From an uncultured Bacilli bacterium (GTDB lineage: Bacteria; Bacillota_I; Bacilli_A; RF39; UBA660): a stretch of DNA of 29,448 nt. A model generated the notes under the pieces. It was given only the letters and a program-made list of their open reading frames with translations. It was not told where the DNA came from and ran no database searches. A program made the translations under genes and the position numbers. Below are positions 16,724 through 24,085 of this stretch, piece after piece (positions within the stretch are counted from its first letter, which is position 1; the number at the start of each line of letters is the position of its first letter). The stretch lies in assembly GCA_934153655.1 (NCBI GenBank), contig CAKPFH010000012.1, forward strand, positions 1 through 29,448. The letters are read 5' to 3'.

Positions 16724-17509
16724 ATGGGAAAAATAATTTCATTAGTAAATCAAAAAGGAGGAGTTGGAAAAACAACAACTAGTATTAATTTAGCTGCATC
16801 TCTTGCCCTTCTTGGTAAAAAAATATTATTAATTGATTTAGATCCTCAAGGTAATGCAACAACAGGTGTTGGTATTAATAAAGGTGATATAAATAAAAGT
16901 GTATATGATTTACTTCGAGGCACAGCAATAGTTGATGAAGTAGTTCTAAAAACGGAATTTAAAAATTTATGGATGATACCTGCTACAATTCAACTTGCAG
17001 GAATTGATATTGAATTAATTGAAAAAAGTAAAGTATCTCCAGGTTTTAGAAAAGCTTATCAATTAAAAGAACATATGGAGGGGGTAAAAGAAAAATATGA
17101 TTATATTATAATTGATTGTCCTCCAAGTTTAGGAATGATAACAACAAATGCCCTAACAGCAAGTGATTCTGTTATAATACCAGTTCAATGTGAATTCTTT
17201 GCTCTTGAAGGTATAACTCAGTTATTAAATACAATCATGTTAACACAAAAGAATTTAAATCCAAATCTTGATCTTGAAGGAGTACTTTTAACAATGTTAT
17301 CTAAATCTAATTTAGGACTTGATGTAATTGAAGAAATAAGAAGTTATTTTAAAGATCGAGTTTATGATACAATTATACCAAGATTAATAAGGTTAGCTGA
17401 GGCACCTAGTCATGGCAAACCAATAGTTGCATATGATCCTAAAAGTAAAGGATCAGAAGCGTATATAAATTTAGCAAAGGAAGTGATTATGAGAAATGGA
17501 AACGAATAG
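16724..17509 (+). CDS. parA: Chromosome partitioning ATPase ParA (Soj)
   Basis: ParA/Soj is a dimerising ATPase that, with ParB, segregates origins and in B. subtilis also regulates DnaA. The 261-residue product has the deviant Walker A KGGVGKTTT (11-19), the LLIDLDPQGNATTG motif (Walker A', about 35-48) and Walker B YIIIDCPPSLG (about 127-137), with the usual C-terminal APSHGKP. I chose the ATG at 16724, preceded by AAAGGTGG and giving the canonical MGKIISLVNQKGG start. An in-frame start 60 bases upstream would add an unrelated extension. The end overlaps parB by 14 bases. Confidence 0.97.
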   Translation: MGKIISLVNQKGGVGKTTTSINLAASLALLGKKILLIDLDPQGNATTGVGINKGDINKSVYDLLRGTAIVDEVVLKTEFKNLWMIPATIQLAGIDIELIEKSKVSPGFRKAYQLKEHMEGVKEKYDYIIIDCPPSLGMITTNALTASDSVIIPVQCEFFALEGITQLLNTIMLTQKNLNPNLDLEGVLLTMLSKSNLGLDVIEEIRSYFKDRVYDTIIPRLIRLAEAPSHGKPIVAYDPKSKGSEAYINLAKEVIMRNGNE

Positions 17510-18380
17510 AAGAAGAGCTCTTGGAATGGGGCTTGAAGAATTATTTGGAGCCGAAGTATTAGATATGGACAGTTTAGAAGAAAAAATTGTTACCTCTACT
17601 CCAAAAGAAGAAATAACTAATATAAAAATAGAAGAAATAAGAAGTAATCCATATCAACCAAGAAAAACATTTGAAGAAGGTGCTTTATCAGAACTTGCTG
17701 AGTCCATCAAAGAACATGGAGTAATTCAACCAGTAATTTTAAAGAAAAGTATTAAAGGTTATGAACTTGTAGCTGGAGAAAGAAGAGTTCGTGCTAGTAA
17801 ATTAGCAGGATTTGATACAGTACCAGCCATAATTCGTGAGTTTAATGATCAAGAAATGATGGAAATTGCTCTTCTTGAAAATTTACAAAGAGAAGACTTA
17901 AATCCAATTGAAGAAGCTCTTGCTTTAAAAAGAATTTTAGACACAAGAGGAATTAGTCAACAACAATTAGCTGAGAAATTAGGAAAAACAAGAACCTATG
18001 TTACTAATATAATTGGCATATTAAATTTACCAGATTCTGTTAAACAATTAGTAATAGATGGTAAAATTCCTTTAACTCATGCAAGGACTTTAAGTAAAAT
18101 AAAAGATCCTGAAAAAGTAGAAGAACTTGCTGATAAAGTTATAAATGAAGGTTTAACAACTATAGCTTTAGATGAAATAGCTCAAGATAAAACAATTGAA
18201 AAAAGAGTTGCTTCTGGTAGAAAAGAAACTGAAGAAATAAGAACTTATAAATATATTCAAGAATATTTATGTGATAAGTTAAGTACCAAAGTAAGAGTTA
18301 CATCTACTAAAGTAATAATTGATTTTTCAGGTTTAGAAGATTTTAACCGAATTATGGAAATTTTAGGTATTGAAGAGTAA
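17496..18380 (+). CDS. parB: Chromosome partitioning protein ParB (Spo0J)
   Basis: ParB is a CTP-dependent clamp that loads at parS sites near the origin and works with ParA and SMC. The 294-residue product has the normal domain order. First is an N-terminal RRRALGMGLEELFG box that stimulates ParA. Next is the CTPase domain with NPYQPRKTF, GVIQPVI, GERRVRA (94-100) and ENLQREDLNPIEEA (128-141). Then come the helix-turn-helix (SQQQLAEKLGKTRTYVTN, about 155-172) and a C-terminal dimerisation region ending VIIDFSGLEDFNRIMEIL. Unlike the paralogue at 14745-16625, it has no long linker. It overlaps parA by 14 bases. I saw no intact parS in the window. Confidence 0.97.
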   Translation: METNRRRALGMGLEELFGAEVLDMDSLEEKIVTSTPKEEITNIKIEEIRSNPYQPRKTFEEGALSELAESIKEHGVIQPVILKKSIKGYELVAGERRVRASKLAGFDTVPAIIREFNDQEMMEIALLENLQREDLNPIEEALALKRILDTRGISQQQLAEKLGKTRTYVTNIIGILNLPDSVKQLVIDGKIPLTHARTLSKIKDPEKVEELADKVINEGLTTIALDEIAQDKTIEKRVASGRKETEEIRTYKYIQEYLCDKLSTKVRVTSTKVIIDFSGLEDFNRIMEILGIEE

Positions 18381-18384
18381 GCTT

Positions 18385-18588
18385 ATGAAAGATTTAAATT
18401 ATGATATTAATACCCAAGTTATTATGAAAAAAGGACATCCTTGTGGAGCTAATTTATGGGAAGTTGTAAGACTTGGTGCTGATATAAAAATTAAATGTTT
18501 AAACTGTGGACGAGTTGTTATGTTACCTCGAGTTGAATTTAATAAAAAAATTAAAAAAATAGTACAGGTTGGTGATAAAAGTGAATAA
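18385..18588 (+). CDS. DUF951 family small zinc-binding-type protein
   Basis: This small protein of 67 residues carries the DUF951 pattern. GHPCGANLWEVVRLGADIKI (about 17-36) is followed by KCLNCGRVVMLPR. Three Cys are visible (about 20, 38, 41), which suggests metal binding. Its molecular role is not established to my knowledge, but genes of this family commonly follow spo0J in Firmicutes, and that position is seen here. I used the ATG at 18385. A TTG at 18370 in the same frame would add five residues and overlap parB. Its 3' end overlaps the likely start of the next gene by 8 bases. Confidence 0.85.
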   Translation: MKDLNYDINTQVIMKKGHPCGANLWEVVRLGADIKIKCLNCGRVVMLPRVEFNKKIKKIVQVGDKSE

Positions 18589-20170
18589 AAAAAGGCACTT
18601 AAAAAAAATTAAATTTCATCCTGTTACTACTTATTTATTATTAATAGTTTTAACAATTTTTGCTAGTTTTATTTTAAGTAGTTTAAAATTTCAAACAACT
18701 TATAGTACAATTAGTGCAACTGATTTATCTGCTATTCAAAATACTATTGCTGTTGAGAATTTATTTAATTATGATGGCTTGAAATATATGATTAGTAATG
18801 CAAGTAGAAATTTTATTTCTTTTGCTCCTCTTAGTATGTTTTTAATTGTAGCAATTGGTTTAGCTGTTAGTGAAGCCAGTGGTTTGTTAGATTTATTATT
18901 TAAAAAAATATTTAGTCGTATTGATAATAAAAAAATAACTTTTATGATTATTTTTATAGCAACTATTTCTTCTATTATAAATGATATTGGTTATATTATT
19001 TTAATACCTCTTGCTGCTAGAATATTTGAATCTAAGAAAAGAAATCCCTTATCAGGGGTAGTCGCTGCTTTTTGTGGAGTTGCCTTTGGAGCCGGAACAA
19101 CAATATTTGTTGGTTCATCAGAAGTTGCTTTAATTCCTTATACAACAAGTGCTGCAAGACTTGTAGATGTAACATATCATGTTAGTTTATTATCAAATTT
19201 ATATATTATGATAATTTCAACTATAGTTTTATCAATTATTGGAACAATTATTGTTGAAAAGATAGTTGTTCCAAAGTTTGGTCGTATTAAAGAAAAGAAA
19301 GATTTAATGCAAGAATATGATGTTGAAGTAATAGATGTTGAAGAACAAGAACAAGAAAAATTAAATCGTGAATATAATGAAAAAAGAGGATTTAAATATG
19401 CTGTTATTTCAGCTTTAATTATAATAGGAATATTTATTTATTCAGTTATACCTAACCTACCCTTATCAGGAATGCTTTTAGATATGAATGAAAATACTTA
19501 TTTAAAACAAATATTTGGAGATAATTCTTATTTTCAAGATGGATTTACTTATATGATGAGTTTAGTTTTTATTACAACTGGTCTTGCTTATGGAATTGGT
19601 TCTAAGAAATTTAAGCGTGATGTTGATGTATTTGAAGGTTGTCATGATAATTTAAAAAATTTAGGAGGAATAATAATTTTAATATTTATTGCTTCTCAGT
19701 TTGTAGCAATTTTTAAAAAGACAAATATAGGTACAGTTTTAACTGGAATAGTTGCTAATGTAATTGATAGCTTACCTTTTTCAGGTGTACCTTTACTAAT
19801 ACTTGCTATTTTATTAATTGCTTTAGCTAATTTATTCTTAACAACAGCTCAAGCTAAATGGGTAATTTTAGCACCTGTTATTGTTCCACCTTTGATGCAA
19901 TCAAATTTTTCCCCTCAGTTTTTACAATTTGTTTTAAGGGCAGCTGATTCTATGACTAAGGGAATAACTCCTCTTTCAGCTTTCTTTGTCATATTTATTG
20001 CTTATATGAATATTTATAATACTGATAAATCAAAACCAATTGGTATTTTTGAATCTATTAAAATAATTATGCCATATTGTATAATAATTTCTATTACTTG
20101 GTTGCTACTTTTAATAGGATGGTATATAATAGGTTTACCAATTGGACCAAATGTATATCCAACTGTGTAG
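18581..20170 (+). CDS. AbgT-family transporter
   Basis: AbgT proteins are integral membrane transporters; characterised members handle p-aminobenzoyl-glutamate or export sulfonamides. The product has about 529 residues, the family length, and is almost wholly hydrophobic segments. An N-terminal helix (YLLLIVLTIFASFIL) is followed by an extracellular loop, then many helices. Family-like stretches are GAGTTIFVGSSEVALIPYTTSAA, SNLYIMIISTI, NLFLTTAQAKWVILAPVIVPPLM, MTKGITPLSAFFVIFIAYM and the final LIGWYIIGLPIGP. The start is uncertain: I prefer GTG at 18581, with GGTG six bases upstream, over TTG at 18569. The substrate cannot be told; it sits downstream of parB-DUF951 in the same direction and upstream of ychF. 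Confidence 0.85.
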   Translation: MNKKRHLKKIKFHPVTTYLLLIVLTIFASFILSSLKFQTTYSTISATDLSAIQNTIAVENLFNYDGLKYMISNASRNFISFAPLSMFLIVAIGLAVSEASGLLDLLFKKIFSRIDNKKITFMIIFIATISSIINDIGYIILIPLAARIFESKKRNPLSGVVAAFCGVAFGAGTTIFVGSSEVALIPYTTSAARLVDVTYHVSLLSNLYIMIISTIVLSIIGTIIVEKIVVPKFGRIKEKKDLMQEYDVEVIDVEEQEQEKLNREYNEKRGFKYAVISALIIIGIFIYSVIPNLPLSGMLLDMNENTYLKQIFGDNSYFQDGFTYMMSLVFITTGLAYGIGSKKFKRDVDVFEGCHDNLKNLGGIIILIFIASQFVAIFKKTNIGTVLTGIVANVIDSLPFSGVPLLILAILLIALANLFLTTAQAKWVILAPVIVPPLMQSNFSPQFLQFVLRAADSMTKGITPLSAFFVIFIAYMNIYNTDKSKPIGIFESIKIIMPYCIIISITWLLLLIGWYIIGLPIGPNVYPTV

Positions 20171-20180
20171 GAGGTAAAAG

Positions 20181-21275
20181 ATGAGTTTAAAAGCAGGAAT
20201 AGTTGGACTACCAAATGTAGGAAAATCAACTTTATTTAATGCAATTACAAAGCAAAATATATTAGCAGCAAATTATCCATTTGCAACTATTGAACCAAAT
20301 GTTGGAATAGTAAGTGTTCCTGACATGAGAATGAATGTTTTAAATGATATGTATATGCCAGAGAGATTAATCTTAGCAAGTTTTGAATTTACTGATATTG
20401 CAGGACTTGTTAAAGGAGCCTCAACTGGAGAAGGACTTGGTAATAAGTTTTTATCACATATAAGAGAAGTAGATGCAATTGTTGAAGTTGTTAGATGTTT
20501 TGATGATAATAATATTATTCACGTTGAAGGTGGATGTGATCCAGTACGTGATGTTGAAATAATTAATTTAGAACTTACCATAAGTGATTTAGAAATAATT
20601 AATAATCGATTAGAAAAAATAGAAAAGAAAGCTATGACTACAAAAGACAGTGATTCTTTACTAGAAGTATCAGCTTTAAAAAAAGCCAAAGATGCTCTTG
20701 AAAAAGCTATTCCTTTAAGAGAAATAAGTTTTACTGATGATGAAAAATTAAAACTAAAAGCTTTTCAATTTCTAACTTTAAAACCAATTATTTATATGGC
20801 TAACATAGATGAAAGTGATTTAGCTCTTCCTGATAACAATTATGTTTTAGCTTTAAAAGAATATGCTAAAAATAGTAAAGTTATTAAAATGTGTGCTAAG
20901 GTTGAAAGTGAATTATCTGAATTATCAATTGAAGAAAAAGAGGAAATGCTAGCAATGTTAGGTATAAAAGCTAGTGGTTTAGATGATTTAATTAATGCAA
21001 CTTATGAACTCCTTGGCTTAAAAACTTATTTTACGGTTGGACCTGAAGAAGTAAGAGCTTGGACTTTTAAAGATGGTATGAAAGCACCTGCTTGTGCTGG
21101 AATAATTCATACAGATTTTGAAAAAGGATTTATCAAGGCTGAAGTTATTAGTTATGAAGATTTAATTAGTTGTGGTAGTGAATTAAAAGCTAAAGAAGCT
21201 GGAAAATTAAGAATAGAAGGAAAGGATTATGTAATGCAAGATGGCGACATTTGCCATTTTAGATTTAATAGGTGA
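20181..21275 (+). CDS. ychF: Redox-regulated ATPase YchF (Obg family)
   Basis: YchF/OLA1 is a ribosome-associated P-loop NTPase of the Obg family that prefers ATP. The 364-residue product has the family length. It shows GLPNVGKSTLFNAIT (P-loop, about 9-23), NYPFATIEPNVGIV, the switch II segment DIAGLVKGASTGEGLGNKFL, VVRCF, and NIDE (replacing the GTP-specific NKxD, consistent with ATP use). The C-terminal TGS domain ends IEGKDYVMQDGDICHFRFNR. AGGAGGT lies 7 bases before the ATG. It is co-directional with the transporter gene only 10 bases upstream, so it is probably in the same transcript. Confidence 0.98.
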   Translation: MSLKAGIVGLPNVGKSTLFNAITKQNILAANYPFATIEPNVGIVSVPDMRMNVLNDMYMPERLILASFEFTDIAGLVKGASTGEGLGNKFLSHIREVDAIVEVVRCFDDNNIIHVEGGCDPVRDVEIINLELTISDLEIINNRLEKIEKKAMTTKDSDSLLEVSALKKAKDALEKAIPLREISFTDDEKLKLKAFQFLTLKPIIYMANIDESDLALPDNNYVLALKEYAKNSKVIKMCAKVESELSELSIEEKEEMLAMLGIKASGLDDLINATYELLGLKTYFTVGPEEVRAWTFKDGMKAPACAGIIHTDFEKGFIKAEVISYEDLISCGSELKAKEAGKLRIEGKDYVMQDGDICHFRFNR

Positions 21276-21279
21276 TATA

Positions 21280-21921
21280 GTGAGTTATATAGAAGAGTTT
21301 AGTGATTTAAAGGATTTAAGTTTAGCTTTAGGTCCTCTTGGAATGTTTTTAATTTTAATATTTTTAATAGCAGCCGTGATTTTATATGTATTTAGTTCTT
21401 TAGGATTAATGGAACTTGCTAAAAAAAATAATATTGCTAATCCATGGCTTGCCTTTATACCAATAGGTTATCATTATCTACTTGGAAAATTAGGCTTTGA
21501 AGTTTATGAAAAAAATGGTTCAGAAAACAAACAAATTCCATACATCATGCTTGCTTTAAGTGCTGTTTATTTAGTAGGAGTATTAGATGGACCAGTATCA
21601 ATTGCTTTAATGGTATTATCAGTTTTATCTTATAATAAAATTTATAAATATTTAGTACCTGAAAAATCAACTAGTTATACAGTTTTATCTTTATTCTTTA
21701 AAGGAATACCATTGTATTTCAATTCTAGTATTTTAAAACCTTATGAAGAAGAAAATATAACTGAAACTAAAGAAGAAACAAAAGAAAATGAAACCAAAGA
21801 AGAAGTAAAAGAAGAAACAACCAAAGAAGAAAAAATTAAACCTAATTATTGCTCTTCTTGTGGAGCTAGATTAAATAAATCTGCTAATTATTGCCCAGAA
21901 TGTGGTAAAAAAATAAACTAA
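21280..21921 (+). CDS. Membrane protein with C-terminal zinc ribbon
   Basis: This 213-residue protein of unknown function has several hydrophobic segments in its first 140 residues (first at about 19-41, MFLILIFLIAAVILYVFSS). The central ELAKKNNIANPWLAFIPIGYHYLLGKL pattern is seen in small multi-pass zinc-ribbon proteins of Firmicutes. A Glu/Lys/Thr-rich hydrophilic linker (about 150-185) follows, then a zinc ribbon with CxxCG (191-195) and CPECG (205-209). I prefer the GTG at 21280, just after the ychF stop with AGGTGA upstream. An ATG at 21241 in the same frame would add 13 residues and overlap ychF by 35 bases. A strong terminator follows. Confidence 0.8.
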   Translation: MSYIEEFSDLKDLSLALGPLGMFLILIFLIAAVILYVFSSLGLMELAKKNNIANPWLAFIPIGYHYLLGKLGFEVYEKNGSENKQIPYIMLALSAVYLVGVLDGPVSIALMVLSVLSYNKIYKYLVPEKSTSYTVLSLFFKGIPLYFNSSILKPYEEENITETKEETKENETKEEVKEETTKEEKIKPNYCSSCGARLNKSANYCPECGKKIN

Positions 21922-21946
21922 AAAAATTAATTTAGTTTATTTTTTT
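21907..21946. terminator. Bidirectional terminator between convergent genes
   Basis: Arms 21907-21922 and 21931-21946 form a stem of up to 16 bp centred on AAACTAAA/TTTAGTTT, with loop AAAATTAA. A T-run on one side and an A-run on the other let it work for both the zinc-ribbon gene and the convergent radical SAM gene, whose stop codon is inside it. Confidence 0.75.
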
Positions 21947-22861
21947 GGCTTTTTTACCTTGATAAGTATCTCTTCTTTTAAGTTCTTTATCAATATCATT
22001 TAAAACAACAAATTTTTTAACTAACCATGTTGGTGCAATTAAATCATCTACTTTAGGATCTCCAGTTATTCTATTTATTACAATATCACTTCTTAATAAT
22101 TCTAATTGATTTACTACAATGTCAATATACTCATCTTTAGTTAAAATAGGAAATTTTTCTTCTTCATACATATTAGCTAATTTAGTATTTTTTAAAACAT
22201 GAAGCATATGAATTTTAATACCTTGAATATCTAAGTTATTTAAATATTTAACTGTTTCAAGCATCATTTCCTTTGTCTCATATGGAAGTCCATTTATAAT
22301 ATGAACAACAACATTTATTTTTCTTTCTCTTAATTTCTTAACCATGTTTTCAAATTCTTCTAGGGAATGACATCTATTAATTAATTTACTAGTTTTATCA
22401 TGAATTGTTTGAAGACCTAGTTCAACAGTTAAAAAAGTTCTTTTATTTAAATCAGTTAAATAATCTAGACATTCATCAGTTATAGAATCTGGTCTTGTTG
22501 CAATACTAAGACCAACAACATCTTTAAGTTTTAAAATTGGTTCAAATTTTTCTTTTAACACATCAACTGGAGCATATGTATTAGTTCCAGCTTGAAAATA
22601 ACCAATGAATTTACAATTCTTCCATTTATTAAGCATCACTTCTTTAACCTTATTAAACTGAGTTATAACATCATCTTCAACAAAACCAGCATACTCACCA
22701 CTTCTAAGGCTAGAACAATAAATACATCCCCCTACCCCTTTAGTACCATCTCTATTAGGACAAGTAAAATTACAATTTAAACTAACCTTAGCAATTTTAC
22801 AACCAAATTTTTCTTTATAAAAACTATCTAAAGTATAATATCTTTTATTATTTAAATACAT
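21932..22861 (-). CDS. Radical SAM protein, YhcC family
   Basis: The product is a 309-residue radical SAM enzyme of the YhcC (TIGR01212) type. The N-terminal RYYTLDSFYKEKFGCKIAKV is followed by a Cys cluster SLNCNFTCPNRDG...GGCIYCS (Cys 30, 34, 46, 49), which would hold the [4Fe-4S] cluster that cleaves S-adenosylmethionine. Family-like stretches KFIGYFQAGTNTYAP, LSIATRPDSI, VELGLQTIHDKT and VVHIINGLPYET follow. The reaction it performs is not known to me. The ATG is preceded by AGGTGAG on the minus strand (22871-22865). It is a single minus-strand gene convergent with the ychF block and divergent from the carboxypeptidase gene. Confidence 0.93.
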   Translation of the reverse strand: MYLNNKRYYTLDSFYKEKFGCKIAKVSLNCNFTCPNRDGTKGVGGCIYCSSLRSGEYAGFVEDDVITQFNKVKEVMLNKWKNCKFIGYFQAGTNTYAPVDVLKEKFEPILKLKDVVGLSIATRPDSITDECLDYLTDLNKRTFLTVELGLQTIHDKTSKLINRCHSLEEFENMVKKLRERKINVVVHIINGLPYETKEMMLETVKYLNNLDIQGIKIHMLHVLKNTKLANMYEEEKFPILTKDEYIDIVVNQLELLRSDIVINRITGDPKVDDLIAPTWLVKKFVVLNDIDKELKRRDTYQGKKAKKIN

Positions 22862-22913
22862 AAACTCACCTGTAAATAAAATAACACTTATTTAAAAAAA
22901 GTACAAGATTAAA

Positions 22914-22942
22914 TTTACAACGTATTTTTTAAATGATATAAT
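22914..22942 (+). promoter_or_regulatory. Promoter of the carboxypeptidase-GH31 operon
   Basis: TTTACA (22914-22919) and TATAAT (22937-22942) have a 17-base spacer. A TGA immediately before the -10 makes it an extended -10. It lies 22 bases upstream of the start at 22964. A second TATAAT follows at 22948-22953 but has no equally good -35. Confidence 0.8.
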
Positions 22943-22963
22943 AAACATATAATAGAGGCGAAT

Positions 22964-24076
22964 ATGAAAAGAAAATTAAATAAAAAAAATATTATTATTT
23001 TAAGTATTATAGTTTTATTAATAGTAATAGAAATCATTAATCCTATTAAATTATATAACAATCATGTATTAAAACAACTAAATTATAGTGATACTAGTAT
23101 TAATACTATTTTAAAATATGGTAAAAAAGATCAAGTACTAAATAGTAAAAATAATAAAACTTTAGATAAAATATTTAATAGTAAAGATTATAAAGATAAA
23201 AATTTTAATGTTTATTTAGAATTAAATGATAGTAATATAACTAATTTTGTTTCTTTAACTAATTCCTTGATAGATAAAGGTTATAATGCTAAAGAAATAA
23301 ATGGTATTTTAAAAAATAGTAATGAAGAAGATGTTTTAGAATTTCTTAAATTAGATTATCAAGAAGGAATAGATAATTATTTACAATTTGATTTTTTTAA
23401 ACTTAGTAATTATCAAGAATATATTGATTATAAAAAAGAAAATAATATTGATTATGAAAATATAGTAATTAATGTTAATATTGGTCTTAATAAAAATTAT
23501 TATGAAGATGCTAATACTGTTTCTAAGTTTTCCATAACAATGCTTGTTAATAAATATAATGGATTAGATAAAGATTTTATACCAAGTGATTTAGTAAGTG
23601 TAGCTAAAGAATATGCAATTGATTCTAAACAAAAAGCAAATAAAGAAATGTATGAAGCTTTTATTAAGATGTCAGATGATTGTAAAAAAGAAACTGGTTA
23701 TAAAGTAATATTTAGATCAGGATATAGAGATTACAAAAGTCAAGAAGATACTTATAATTTATATTTAAAAACATATGGTAAAAAATATGCTGAGTCTTAT
23801 GCTGCTCATGCAGGTTTTTCAGAGCATCAAACAGGTTTGGCAGTTGATATTAAAGCTGAGTCTAGTAATACTTTTGCTGGTACTAAAGAAAGTAAATGGT
23901 TAAGTAAAAACGCTCATAAATATGGTTTTATTTTAAGATATAAAAAAGAAACAGAAGATATAACAGGTTATAAATATGAATCTTGGCATTATCGTTATGT
24001 TGGTAGTATTGCCGAAAAAGTCTATGAAAGTAAAATGACATATGATGAATATTATATAAGATTTTTAGATAAATAG
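22964..24076 (+). CDS. VanY-like D-alanyl-D-alanine carboxypeptidase (peptidase M15)
   Basis: This is a peptidoglycan-trimming zinc peptidase. The 370-residue protein has an N-terminal signal anchor (about 9-25, NIIILSIIVLLIVIEII) and a roughly 200-residue extracytoplasmic region without a recognised domain. A C-terminal M15B domain follows: FRSGYRDYKSQEDTY (250-264), the zinc motif SEHQTGLAVD (286-295, His288 and Asp295) and ESWHYRYVG (339-347, catalytic Glu339 and ligand His342). All catalytic residues are present. The enzyme implies that the organism makes a cell wall, which separates it from true mollicutes. It has a GAGGCG SD, and the following GH31 gene is only 9 bases downstream. Confidence 0.93.
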   Translation: MKRKLNKKNIIILSIIVLLIVIEIINPIKLYNNHVLKQLNYSDTSINTILKYGKKDQVLNSKNNKTLDKIFNSKDYKDKNFNVYLELNDSNITNFVSLTNSLIDKGYNAKEINGILKNSNEEDVLEFLKLDYQEGIDNYLQFDFFKLSNYQEYIDYKKENNIDYENIVINVNIGLNKNYYEDANTVSKFSITMLVNKYNGLDKDFIPSDLVSVAKEYAIDSKQKANKEMYEAFIKMSDDCKKETGYKVIFRSGYRDYKSQEDTYNLYLKTYGKKYAESYAAHAGFSEHQTGLAVDIKAESSNTFAGTKESKWLSKNAHKYGFILRYKKETEDITGYKYESWHYRYVGSIAEKVYESKMTYDEYYIRFLDK

Positions 24077-24085
24077 GAGGTTATT